A stretch of DNA of 50,427 bases. Source: Nemertoderma westbladi (Eukaryota > Xenacoelomorpha > Nemertodermatida > Nemertodermatidae). Under the pieces are notes generated by a model. It was not told where the DNA came from and did no database searches. It worked only from the letters and a program-made list of their open reading frames with translations. The translations under genes were made by a program, and so were the position numbers. The DNA lies in the NCBI GenBank assembly GCA_032718475.1, contig JAUCBJ010000029.1, positions 1-50,427 of the forward strand, given 5' to 3'. This document shows, one piece after another, positions 11,400 to 20,879 of this stretch. Numbering within the stretch: the first letter of the stretch is position 1; each line of letters opens with the position of its first letter.

Positions 11400-11775
11400 A
11401 AAACGTACGGTACCCTGGTTAAAACTTACCCAAACAAAAACGTACCCGATATATACCGGTACCGGTATACTGGGTACGTTTTAACAATGATGCATTGGCC
11501 ATTGGGATTGGGTACGTTTTGGCAGTTTGGTAGTACAAAAATAAATGAAAGATTAATAAAAAAATAAAGATATACTGTGAACTGTGCTAGTTGATTCATG
11601 TTTATTGTTTTGGTTAGATTAATTCGTCACTGTAACCTGCTCCTTTCCCTTTAAATCTCCGGAACTAATGATAGGGCCTATCGATTGTTTGTAGGAAGTT
11701 TTGTTAGGATGACTACCGTACCGGTACGGGTACATTATTGATCGCGTACGTTTTAACCGAGGTACGTTTTGACCT
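11400..11775. repeat. Inverted array of AAAACGTAC / GTACGTTTT motifs
   Basis: AAAAACGTACGG and AAAAACGTACCC occur in the left part (about 11400 and 11435). GGGTACGTTTTAAC, GGGTACGTTTTGGC, GCGTACGTTTTAACC and GGTACGTTTTGACC follow in opposite orientation (about 11473, 11510, 11736, 11760). This forward-then-reverse arrangement resembles the fold-back arrays at 16.1 and 36.3 kb, but I found no target duplication. Confidence 0.5.
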
Positions 11776-11779
11776 GTAA

Positions 11780-11930
11780 CTTGTCTAATGCAACAAAATA
11801 AGCCCACGTAGAACAGTAGAGTATTGGGCGTTCCTCACTCCCATCCAACCTTTACCTAATGGAACAAAATAAGCCCATGTAGAGTACGGGTATGTCAGTA
11901 TGTGGCGTTCCTCACCCCATATTGACAATC
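11780..11930. repeat. Short tandem duplication around AACAAAATAAGCCCA
   Basis: AACAAAATAAGCCCACGTAG and AACAAAATAAGCCCATGTAG, each followed within about 30 bases by GGCGTTCCTCAC, occur about 75 bases apart. The GTTCCTCACTCCC part recurs near 11376. Confidence 0.6.
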
Positions 11931-12360
11931 TCATAATTGCCGTATCTAGAGTTACATGCCTGCGGATGGTTAGGGTATATTTTCTCACAACTTTTGCAGT
12001 TTCTTAGTAATTCCATAATAAACTAACAATTTGCTAAAAATATCGAATTGTTCTTTTATTATAAAAGAACATAAAAGTAAAGAAGAATAAAAGAGTTGTG
12101 AAGTGTTGCGAAGTCATAATATTTAGTTTCGCTTATATGCGATATACTGAATAACTGATATATTAGTAGCAGAAATAATTATATACTAAATTGAGATAGA
12201 TGAGTGGGGTTGGGTAGTTTAAATTTTAAGTAAATTAAGGAAAGGGAGCAGAATCGGCCTACAGTTTGGTTTTTGACGTAATCGGTTATTATCTGCTTCG
12301 CTACACCTACAGTATCTTCATTCGAGGATTACATTGGGATTCGGGCAAGAGAACCCCCCA

Positions 12361-12377
12361 CCCCCCCCCCCCCCCCC
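12361..12377. repeat. Poly-C tract upstream of the zinc-finger gene
   Basis: A run of 17 C bases, preceded by CCCCCCA, lies about 280 bases before the start codon of the zinc-finger gene. Confidence 0.8.
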
Positions 12378-12653
12378 TGCAACCTGTTACTTTCTCTTAA
12401 TGTTTTAAATTAAATGAATTTTTTTCAAACCCACTAAGGTTTTCAAACCCTAAGCAAAACACATAGTCTGGTGTTTGCGGTCTTTTTGCACCATTTACAT
12501 TTACCTGTGCATGTACAATTGTACATATTACAGAAGGTACTCCTGCACGCCGAATTCTATCTAAAATAGGCTTGGTATATAGTCCTAATCAATCACCTTG
12601 CATAATTGTAATTTCACTTATTGTATTGATAACAATCTATTAAAGATTTGATA

Positions 12654-14000
12654 ATGAATCAACAAATTAATGTATTGAAAGATAAATCCTCCGATTCCAA
12701 TGCCGGTATAAAGAAAGAACCAACAGACTCAATAATTATCAAGAAAGAACCAACAGACTGTGTCCCTTATTCTTTTGAAGTTAAACAAGATAACTGCGTT
12801 TACAGCTCATCTCTCATCGAAGATCACAACAAATTGTTCAGTGGAGTAGATGTTGTCCCTGTAATAGATGACGAAGATATTTCTTATGAAACATCTGGAG
12901 ATCCTTTTGTTTTCGAAAAACGGGAAAACGACAGTCCAGACTGTTTGTCTGGTTGGTATTTTGAAGCTGCAGATACAGACATTCATGGTCATCAATCTGT
13001 TTCTGGGTTGCAGTTTATCAGTGGAAAATCTGAAGGTTGTTTAGTTACTGAACCATTAATAGAAACTCAATCTGTTAAAGAAAAATTTAACGTTGCTGGT
13101 ACCTCTCGTGACAACGTTGATCTTTGCAGATCTACTGAACCGACAATAAGTTGTACAACAACAGTATCCGGTAGTTCTAATGAAACTGTTGGAGAGTTCC
13201 AATCACCTTCAGATACCAGTTCCTGCTTCCATTGCAATGAATTATTTAATGATAAAGGAAATTTAGAGAAACATATAGAATCCGTTCATAAGGAAGTCAA
13301 GAAGAAGTATAAATGCGATTATTGTGAGAAAATGTTTTCAAGTAAGAGGTATGTGAAGGTACATATCGACTCTATCCATGAATGTATTAAGTATAATTGC
13401 GGTTATTGTGGTAAAGAATGCAGTCAGCAAAACAATCTAAATGCCCATGTCAACTATTTTCATAAAGATATAAAGTACAGCTGCTTTGAATGTGATAAAT
13501 CATTTACTACAAAAGGCGGTCTAAAACAACATTTCGACTCTATCCATAAACATATCAAACATAAGTGCGTTTATTGTAATAAGGGATTCAGCCAGCGAGG
13601 CGGTCTACACATTCATATCAATAACTTTCATAAAGGAATTAAACATAATTGCGGTTATTGTAATAAAGAATTCTGTCTGCAAAGCTACCTAAACGACCAC
13701 ATTAACTTTGCCCACAGAGGTATCAGCAAGTACAGCTGCATTGATTGTGGAACATCATTTGTGACAAAAACCGGTTTAAAACAACATGTCGACTCTATCC
13801 ATAAAGGGGTTAAATATAACTGCGGTTATTGTAACAAAGAATTCATCAAGCAAGTCGCTCTAAATTCTCATGTCAACAAGTTACATAAAGGAAACAGAAA
13901 CAGAAGCTATGATTGTTCTATCTGCCATAAACAAATTTCTAATGGATATGAACTTAAGAGGCACAATGATTCTGTTCATAAATCTAAAAGTGAACGCTAA
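12654..14000 (+). CDS. C2H2 zinc-finger protein with nine fingers
   Basis: A probable nuclear DNA-binding protein of 448 residues in one uninterrupted frame. The first ATG is 12654; the TTG two codons earlier is not a plausible start. The N-terminal half (about 1-185) is acidic, Ser/Thr-rich and lacks fingers. It has two copies of IKKEPTD near residues 20-36, matching the sumoylation consensus (hydrophobic-K-x-E). Nine C-x2-C-x12-H-x3/4-H fingers follow from about residue 190 to near the C terminus (for example YKCDYCEKMF...HIDSIH). Linkers are of the type HKGIKHNC, not the TGEKP linker of many C2H2 proteins. No KRAB, BTB or SCAN domain is visible. The C terminus is basic (KSKSER). Targets and orthology are unknown. 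Confidence 0.85.
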   Translation: MNQQINVLKDKSSDSNAGIKKEPTDSIIIKKEPTDCVPYSFEVKQDNCVYSSSLIEDHNKLFSGVDVVPVIDDEDISYETSGDPFVFEKRENDSPDCLSGWYFEAADTDIHGHQSVSGLQFISGKSEGCLVTEPLIETQSVKEKFNVAGTSRDNVDLCRSTEPTISCTTTVSGSSNETVGEFQSPSDTSSCFHCNELFNDKGNLEKHIESVHKEVKKKYKCDYCEKMFSSKRYVKVHIDSIHECIKYNCGYCGKECSQQNNLNAHVNYFHKDIKYSCFECDKSFTTKGGLKQHFDSIHKHIKHKCVYCNKGFSQRGGLHIHINNFHKGIKHNCGYCNKEFCLQSYLNDHINFAHRGISKYSCIDCGTSFVTKTGLKQHVDSIHKGVKYNCGYCNKEFIKQVALNSHVNKLHKGNRNRSYDCSICHKQISNGYELKRHNDSVHKSKSER

Positions 14001-14074
14001 CAAACTTATTCTTTTTGTTTTGAGCTATTTTTTATATGTATGTGGTCATTATAACTATTCACTTTCAGAGTGAA

Positions 14075-14081
14075 AATAAAC
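14075..14081 (+). terminator. Probable polyadenylation signal of the zinc-finger gene
   Basis: AATAAA lies about 75 bases after the stop codon, followed by an AT-rich stretch with a T run. This spacing fits a short 3' UTR. Confidence 0.45.
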
Positions 14082-14539
14082 GATTATTAATTTTTTTTTA
14101 ATTTACTTAACCTATTTAATACCTATTTTAACGAAAACGTATGATTTTTTGTTTTTACGTAGATTTCACAGGTCTGAATCCGACCGAGAAAACAAATTCG
14201 AAAAAAAGTACTGGGATGGTTATTTTGCAGCACCAAAATTGCAAGTAGTGAACAATTTTCATAAAATTTGAAAGTTACAATTTTCGGCTAATTGTTTTTC
14301 AATACTGGTTTTCTGGTGCGTAAAATCCATTGGAAAATAGTTAAAAATAATATGATTACTGATTAGTATAAATGGCTGTTTTAGTCCTCTACGGTGGTAA
14401 AGAATTAAAAAAACATGTAACCAGCACTTTTTAGTGTGAACACAAAATTTTCGATTCACTTTTACGGTGCTTTAAATTCACATTTTTAGGTTTTCATGGC
14501 CGCTGATTCTATTGGAATACATTTCTAATTTGCCAGATC

Positions 14540-15300
14540 ATTGCTATCGTATTTTTCGGCGTAATATGGCAAATTTTGGTGCTGGGACCAAATTTCGTAC
14601 CCATCACCAAAAATTACAAGTTTGCGATGTCCAGTGCTGTTTTTATTGATTCCATCGGATTCAGGACCCTCATAAACCCGTATAACGCAAGAAACAATAT
14701 TATACAATCTATTGATCAATTTGCCTATTTTCAAAAATATGGTGCTGACAAAACAATTTTCACCCACCGGCGAAAAGTACAAGTTTGAAAATTCGTATGC
14801 AATTTTTACTTATTCCATTGAATTCAGAACCATCATAAACCCGTATAACGCTAGAAAGAATGTGACACAATCAATTGATATATATTTGATGGTTTTCAAA
14901 ATTTGTGTGCTTGCACCAAATTTGCACCCACTTCCGAAAAATACAAGTTTGAGATGTCTAGTTGGAAAATTATTTATTCCATTGAAATCAGAACCGGCAT
15001 AAACCTCTAAAACGCGAGAAATAAGTTGTCAGAAGCAATTTAACTATTGAATAGATTTTCAATATTTCGTGCTGGCACCAAATAAAATTTTGCACACAGC
15101 GCTGAAAAATACAAGTTTGATACGCCTGTTGCAACTCGTATATACTACATCGAAACCAGAACCACAAAAAACCCTATTGCGCAAAAAAACAGTTTCAAAC
15201 AATCAATTTACAAAATTGACATATTTCCAAATTTGGTTAAAATTCAAGGCTTGCACCAAAATTTGGAACCCACCGAAAAAAGTTTGAAATTTCTAGCTCA
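14540..15300. repeat. Diverged tandem repeat, about 165-bp period, five units
   Basis: The anchor ACAAGTTTG occurs at about 14616, 14779, 14943 and 15111, with a degenerate version near 15280, giving spacings of 163-169 bases. Each unit also carries GGTGCTG.CACCAAAT, TTATTCCAT, TCAGAACC.TAAACCC and AACGC.AGAAA. The units differ considerably, so the array is old. It begins about 500 bases downstream of the zinc-finger gene. Short frames inside it are by-products of the repeat. Confidence 0.8.
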
Positions 15301-15542
15301 TTCTTTTATATCTTTTATATTTCATCTAATTGCAAACACCAAAAAAACGGTGTAAATCAAAAATAGAGAAGTTACAAATCATATTTCATGAAATGAAATT
15401 TTCAAAAAACGTCTCAAAAAGTCTCAAAAGTAGGGTTAAAAAATGGTGCTGTAACTCCCCAACATTTAAAAAAACCCTATTAGGAAGACAATAGATTTTC
15501 AGATCCCAACTGCGTTTGATTCAGAGTTGTAACGAAAAAATC

Positions 15543-15563
15543 ACGGGGGAGGGGGGCGGGGCG
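15543..15563 (+). other. G-rich, quadruplex-capable tract
   Basis: GGGGGAGGGGGGCGGGGCG contains three or four G runs with one-base spacers. It sits in otherwise unremarkable non-coding DNA. Confidence 0.45.
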
Positions 15564-15901
15564 TCATATTGCCCCACTCCACGGGTTTAATAGGGTTAAG
15601 TAGTATAGGGCTACCTGTTGACTGCTGTGGCTAAGAACAACGAAGTTGTCATTGATTGGCCAATTTGTGTTGGCGAATAGCCGTGAGGGCTGTCTTTGAC
15701 TCTTGATGACTCATCTCTTTTTAAACGAAATTTAGATTGTGTTACACATTTGCATATGGTCAGCTTTCTAACAGTGCCAACAACAAATCACTATGAAGTT
15801 GAAGAATAACTGTGGTGTTGGTGTAACTGATGCAATATCGTCGGAGCAAACGCTTCTGGTTAAATAGGAATGCAAAAATGAATTCCTTCCTGGCTCTCCC
15901 A

Positions 15902-16108
15902 CTAAGGATGATGGAGGTCAAAATATCTATGTTTCAAATTTGGTGCAAAGCTACGCCACCAATTTAAAAATCGCGCCGATCGCAGATAGGCGATGCCATG
16001 CTGGCTGCCCCGGCGCAGCCATTCCTGGACATATCTGAGCCATCTCCCGGCGCAAGTTGAAATTCTGCGACGAACGTGTTCGGCATACATGTGAAACTTT
16101 TCAATAGG
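15902..16108 (-). other. Short unrecognised open stretch beside the minisatellite
   Basis: The minus-strand frame that runs through the adjoining minisatellite continues here for about 65 codons and looks more protein-like, with basic and aromatic residues (VRRRISTCAGRWLRYVQEWL, FLNWWRSF). It could be a relic of a transposon gene, but I recognise no family and there is no start codon outside the repeat. Treat it as unproven. Confidence 0.2.
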
Positions 16109-16115
16109 GAGGAAA

Positions 16116-16409
16116 GGATCTAAGTTCCTATGGGAAGGATCTAAGTTCGTATGGGTAGGATCTAAGTTCCTATGGGTAGGATCTAAGTTCCTATGGGTAG
16201 GATCTAAGTTCCTATGGGTAGGATCTAAGTTCCTATGGGTAGGATCTAAGTTCCTATGGGTAGGATCTAAGTTCCTATGGGTAGGATCTAAGTTCCTATG
16301 GGTAGGATCTAAGTTCCTATGGGTAGGATCTAAGTTCCTATGGGTAGGATCTAAGTTCCTATGGGTAGGATCTAAGTTCCTATGGGTAGGATCTATGTTC
16401 ACCCAAGAT
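16116..16409. repeat. 21-bp minisatellite, 14 units (GGATCTAAGTTCCTATGGGTA)
   Basis: GGATC recurs at exactly 21-base spacing from 16116 to 16389, nearly all units identical. Because 21 is a multiple of three, the minus strand stays open through the array and would encode repeats of DPTHRNL; I regard this as a by-product, not a gene. The array forms the left arm of a fold-back structure continued at 16410-16738. Confidence 0.9.
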
Positions 16410-16738
16410 CTAAGTTCGTTCAGGATCTAAGGTGCTCTAGGATCTAAAGCCGGGGAACCCATCTGTACATGGGTAAAACGAACTTAGATCCTGCAGGGCC
16501 TGACTTTGATGAACTTATCTTTGCGAACTTTATGTCCTACAGTATATATGCGAACATAGATCCTATCTGGGTGAATTTAGATCCTAACTACTGTAGGTGA
16601 ACTTAGATCCTATTTTATGCTATTAAAAGCCTTTGATAATCATCATGCTAGTCGCGAAGCGATGTTAGGTGAAGTTAGATCCCAATTTATATAAATCCCT
16701 TAGCACACGCTAGAGGATAAGCGAACTTAGATCCCACG
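16410..16738. mobile_element. Right part of a fold-back element with inverted GAACTTAGATCC motifs
   Basis: After a spacer (GATCTAAAGCCGGGGAACCC) the motif turns to the opposite strand. GAACTTAGATCCTGC, GAACATAGATCCTATC, GAATTTAGATCCTAAC, GAACTTAGATCCTATT, GAAGTTAGATCCCAAT and GAACTTAGATCCCAC occur from about 16480 to 16737. With the minisatellite this makes a long imperfect inverted repeat. The terminal GAACTTAGATCCCAC is the reverse complement of the start of the related copy at 42114. No target duplication was fixed. Confidence 0.55.
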
Positions 16739-16769
16739 TGTACTGTGCGATGGCCGCGTTCTATCGATA
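16731..16769 (+). repeat. 39-bp direct repeat, left copy
   Basis: The 39 bases starting ATCCCACGTGTACTGTGCGA and ending CTATCGATA recur exactly at 38937-38975, on the other side of the nested LTR elements. Its origin is unclear. Confidence 0.85.
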
Positions 16770-17605
16770 CTAGAAAGAAGCCCGGGGGAAAAATCCTAGC
16801 TAAGACTATTACAAAGCTAACTATGTCAGTCAGCAGTAAGTAAACTAAACAATTGTCTAAACTGTGAGGCTAGCTGACTTTGTGGCTCGCCTCACATAAT
16901 AAAAAATGCAACTTAGCTGCTACCACTAACAAAAATATAATATGAAGCCAATAATTTTCTTATCAAGCACGTTTACAAGATATAAGATACGATTACCGAA
17001 TATTTATAATAAAAAAAAATTCAAGGGAAGTCTGACAGAGAGTAGCCTAATCTTAACCACTAAATGTCATTCAACTATAAAACATTTTGCAATCCACAGT
17101 AAGTAACAACTGCAATAGGACACAACACACTGCTTTGTGTAACTAAAATTCATAGCAGTGTAGATCTACCCTTAGGAAGCACTGGGAGAGCAATCAGCTT
17201 ATGGGGTAATACATTAGAAACCCACAGTTTGTGTGTGAGTAAACATTGCCTTACCTTATAGCGTACAAGTAAAACTTGGCAACCAACACATTTTACTCTG
17301 ACTGTGTATAACTCTAGCATATTATTATGCCATATTTCATCGTGAACACCAGCTGTTATTTTTCCATTGGTTTTAATTTCGCGACAAAATAATGTCAAAA
17401 AAAAACGAAATATATCGAATACCACACATAGAATCGATCTGAAATTTTGTAACGCGATTATGAACCACCAAAGCAATGTACAGTAGCCTACTTTCAAAAT
17501 TTCATCAAAATCGCCAGGCAGGAAGTGCCTGAACCTGGATAATTACCAGTCAGTCAGTGTTATACAGTATATCCTGAGATTTTTACAGTAAGTATCCCTG
17601 AGATT
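16770..17605. other. Non-coding stretch left of the nested LTR elements
   Basis: I see no gene. It holds a diverged copy of the CGCCTCACAT repeat end (16861-16898). Just before the LTR there is a local duplication of CTGAGATTTTTACAGTAAGTATCC (about 17574-17610 and, across the insertion, 38896-38912). Confidence 0.5.
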
Positions 17606-17610
17606 TTTAC

Positions 17611-18424
17611 TGTTCGCGCTTTCAGACCTTTAGCAGTTTAACCTGCCAATTTTAAATGTCCTTTTGATTATGAATCGACTTTAGCCCTTACCAATTACCT
17701 GGTGTACTGAAGTTATATCTGCCGAAGCCAGTCCGTGCGCGGCGTATGACCCACAGTGTGGGAGACTGGATTCGGGTTCCTTAGGAAGTATTGCGGTGTA
17801 AGCTACTTTGAATTATTCGATTGATCGCTACTATATAATCTCTGACAACTATATTTACTTTCGGGGAAATATTAACAGTTCCTTTAGGACGTGGCGCTTT
17901 AAGTATAAAAACAGAGTTATGACTTACACTAATCACAACGACTTCACACTACTTTACACTACTTCACACTAATTTGCCGACCGTCACTGAATTTGATCAT
18001 ATATAAGGAGGATTGCAACTGACACATGTAGGGATTATGAAATAGCATTTAATTCACACAAAACCACTACAATTTAAGTCGCAGTTGCTACCGGTAGACT
18101 CTTTCTCCGCTTACCTCAGTAATCAAGAAGATTGAGGGGGTTTACGATTATTTATCGGTATTCTCCAAATATAACATCCATTAATATAAACAATAATTAA
18201 CACAATATAAAATAGCAGTAAAACAGTGCGGTGAACAGTCAGTATGTGTTCAGCCATATGAGTTGATGTTACGATGATTTGTTATGGTGATTCCGTGATT
18301 CAGTTAATAGATTTACGTTCTTATAACTAAGGTCATCAGATGTTCTTGGGCCAAAGTCTGAAACGACCGTACTTAGTACAGAATTCTGAGATGAATCTAA
18401 TTCTCAGAAAAACGATAACCATTG
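17611..18424. mobile_element. Solo LTR A, left portion (interrupted)
   Basis: This begins TGTTCGCGCTTTCAGACC like the two LTRs of element B but is clearly diverged from them. It breaks off at CATTG (18420-18424), where element B is inserted. The rest of the same LTR resumes at 38661 and ends CTTTTACA at 38895. The rejoined LTR would be about 1.04 kb. It is flanked by TTTAC at 17606-17610 and 38896-38900, a 5-bp target duplication typical of BEL/Pao and other LTR elements. Since no second LTR of A is seen, it is most simply a solo LTR left by recombination. Confidence 0.85.
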
Positions 18425-19431
18425 TGTTCGCGCTTTCAGACCTTTAGCAGTTTAACCTGCCAAATTTGGATGTCTTCTAGATAATAAATCGACTTTAGCC
18501 TATGACGAGTATTTGATACACTACATTAGCCGAAGCCAGTCTATGCGCGACCATTCACCCGCTGGATATACCCGGGAGACTGGATTCGGAAGCTTAACCT
18601 TATTGCGGTGTAGGCCTACTGTATTATTCGACTGATCGTAATATATAATCTCTGACAAATATTATTCACTTTCGGGAAATATTAACAGTTCCTTTAGGAC
18701 GTGGCGCTCTAAATATGTAAACAGAGTTATGACTTAAACTAGACACAACGGGATGTTATATGTTCAATCGTTATATGTAACCGGTCTCTCTTACCTTCAG
18801 TATATCAAGAAGATTGAGGGTTTTGTAATTATTTATCGATATTCCAAATATAATAATATTCCATCAACTGATACAATGAATAACCGACAGTAAATAGCAG
18901 TAAAATTGCGGTGTTTGTAGTTGACAATATGATTAGGTGAGTAGGTTTGGTAGGCATGAATTGGTATGAATTGAATTGATAACAGATATACGTTCTATAA
19001 TTAAGCCTACTAATGTTGGGCTAAAGCCTGAAAACACAGAGATTCCAAAGCCGGTCTTCTGGGCTCAGGAAAAAGGTAAACATTGACCCATAATGCATTG
19101 CGCGATTTTCCGGAGGTTTCTGTACAAAAAGCAGGAGAATCGCTCTGATTGGTTGACCGAACAAAGAAACACCAGAGAACAAGGAAAAAGCTACACGTGT
19201 ACAGATCAGCTGTTAGCTGTCGTCATAGTAACTACACTGTTTCAAGAGGATTTAGCGTATTGCGTCATAGAATTGCTAGTTATGTCCGCTAAAGTACACA
19301 TACAGAAGAAATGGCTTTTTATGTCCACTAAAACACCAGTACAGTAAGGAAACGGCTTTTTATGCCCGTTAAACCAACTACAGAGTACTTTGCGGGGAAA
19401 ATAACCGGCTAATTCCGCAAAAGCTTTTACA
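18425..19431 (-). repeat. Element B 3' LTR (left copy, 1007 bp)
   Basis: It matches the right LTR almost base for base; by eye I see about two substitutions. It lacks about 200 bases present in the right copy, replaced by TTATATGTT, a short sequence like the TTATATGT immediately beyond. This looks like a deletion with a templated filler. The LTR contains an 84-codon open frame that is not convincing as a gene. Confidence 0.9.
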
Positions 19432-19509
19432 CCGCTCCCAGAAAATGGGATTTAAGTCTATAAAATATAAAAAATCACAGTTTCTAAAATATAAAAATAC
19501 TCTAAACAG

Positions 19510-20870
19510 TTAGTCTTTCTTACGTGGACGGCATTTACGCAGTTTTTTTGAGGCTAGCAAGAGTCCTTTTCTCTTTGGGGCGAGCCACTTTACTAGGAGG
19601 GCTGTAACTCCTGGGTGAAGGGTGCAATACAATTGCATCAGAAGGTTTAGGGTTACGGTCGATGTCTCGTCCATTTCAATATGCTTCTCCTCGAGCTGAT
19701 TTTCTTCCGCTTATCGTTGGATGCGTTCGTCCAAAACTCTTGCAGAGAATAGGGTCGTCCAAGTTCGATATCTTCTTAGAGATTCTGGATTTCTTGATCG
19801 AACTGAGATAAAGTTAATTCGTTTACCGCTTGGACTTGCTGCTGCAATTTACGTTTCTCTAAACAATTGTAGGTTCATTTTCCGATCTTTTGACGAATAG
19901 TGTCCAACGCGTTTTGTACAACTCTCTCCTCCGCCTCGGTGACAGGTTGTATCGGGTTAAACAGGGACGATGATATGGTTGAATGACGATATTAGATGTC
20001 CGCGTCCCAATCCGACTAGGTAAGATGGGCGAATATTTAGGGAGCCCACAACCGGAGTGCCACCGACTAACTGTTCGGGTAACACTAGATCTTTGAACAG
20101 TGAGGACAGTTCGGGAGGATCCGTGATACTATTAGGATCAAGAGTCTGAGGTCTAACTAGGGAATGAGGAGGTCTGACCGAGTATTCCGGAACTCTGATC
20201 ATAGGTTTATTTAAGGATCGTTTGAGTCGAGCGAGCGTAGGTGATACATCGAACAAGTTTCGCTCGAAACTCCCGTAAATATAGCGAGTAAAACTGTGTT
20301 TAAAGCAACGTCTCCGTGGATGTTTATGTCTTTCCGTTTGTTGGTTGGGTCTTGGGCATTCATCGCAATAATACCAAAGACGCACGTATTGTAGGGGAAA
20401 CGCGGGTGATATTTATTCGGTGTTACAACGTTTCTCTCAAGAATTCCAAATATATGTTAGAGTTACTGCGTTTATCCGGTTCTTTAACGTCTTCTCTTTC
20501 GAGTCGATTTCGAATAGAATTTTCACATTCGATTTTCAGTTTATCGTTCCAACTCCGCTGGGTAGGATACTCAAAACAGTACCATTTCCCTTTCGGTGTC
20601 GACATCGTCCGTATCGTGTAAATTGATAGAATGACTAGTAGTTAAGAAGTCCATATACATACCATTACGATGCGTATAGCGAGCGGTGAATTTTCTATAG
20701 TCCAATTCACGCGTAAGTTGCTCCTGGGACATTGGCGGTTCGATATAACGACCATCGTCCTCCGTAGTAGTTGGACCAGCGTCGCCGCGTATCAAGCTAT
20801 CAACAAACGCTTGTAAAGGTAGAGTATATCGCTCCCTGATACCAAGATCATCTTCTATCAACTCAGTCAT
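19510..20870 (-). pseudogene. Decayed second coding region of element B, product unrecognised
   Basis: On the minus strand a chain of overlapping frames looks protein-coding. It starts at ATG 20870 (MTELIEDDLGIRERYTLPLQ) and shifts frame near 20600 into a stretch with KGKWYCFEYPTQRSWNDKLK. It resumes about 20390 with LWYYCDECPRPN and further Cys/His residues, a possible metal site. It continues through a Pro-rich part (PEYSVRPPHSLVRPQ) to about 19957. Weaker pieces follow, with a coiled-coil-like KRKLQQQVQAVNELTLSQFD and a very basic end (KKLRKCRPRKKD) stopping at 19510. Several stops and shifts break it. It lies where env would sit in a retrovirus-like element, but I see no signal peptide or membrane anchor. 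An element-specific accessory gene or captured host sequence are alternatives. Confidence 0.45.
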
Positions 20871-20879
20871 ATCTGCTAT

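Noticed and set aside
15902-16402. A 166-codon minus-strand frame with 11 or more repeats of DPTHRNL
   Set aside because: The 21-bp minisatellite unit is a multiple of three and has no stop in this frame, so the frame is an automatic result of the repeat; no independent start or domain supports it.
19093-19347. An 84-codon frame in both LTRs of element B (also 38322-38576)
   Set aside because: The copies are similar only because the LTRs are. The two substitutions I noticed between the LTRs both change an amino acid in it, and no family is recognisable.
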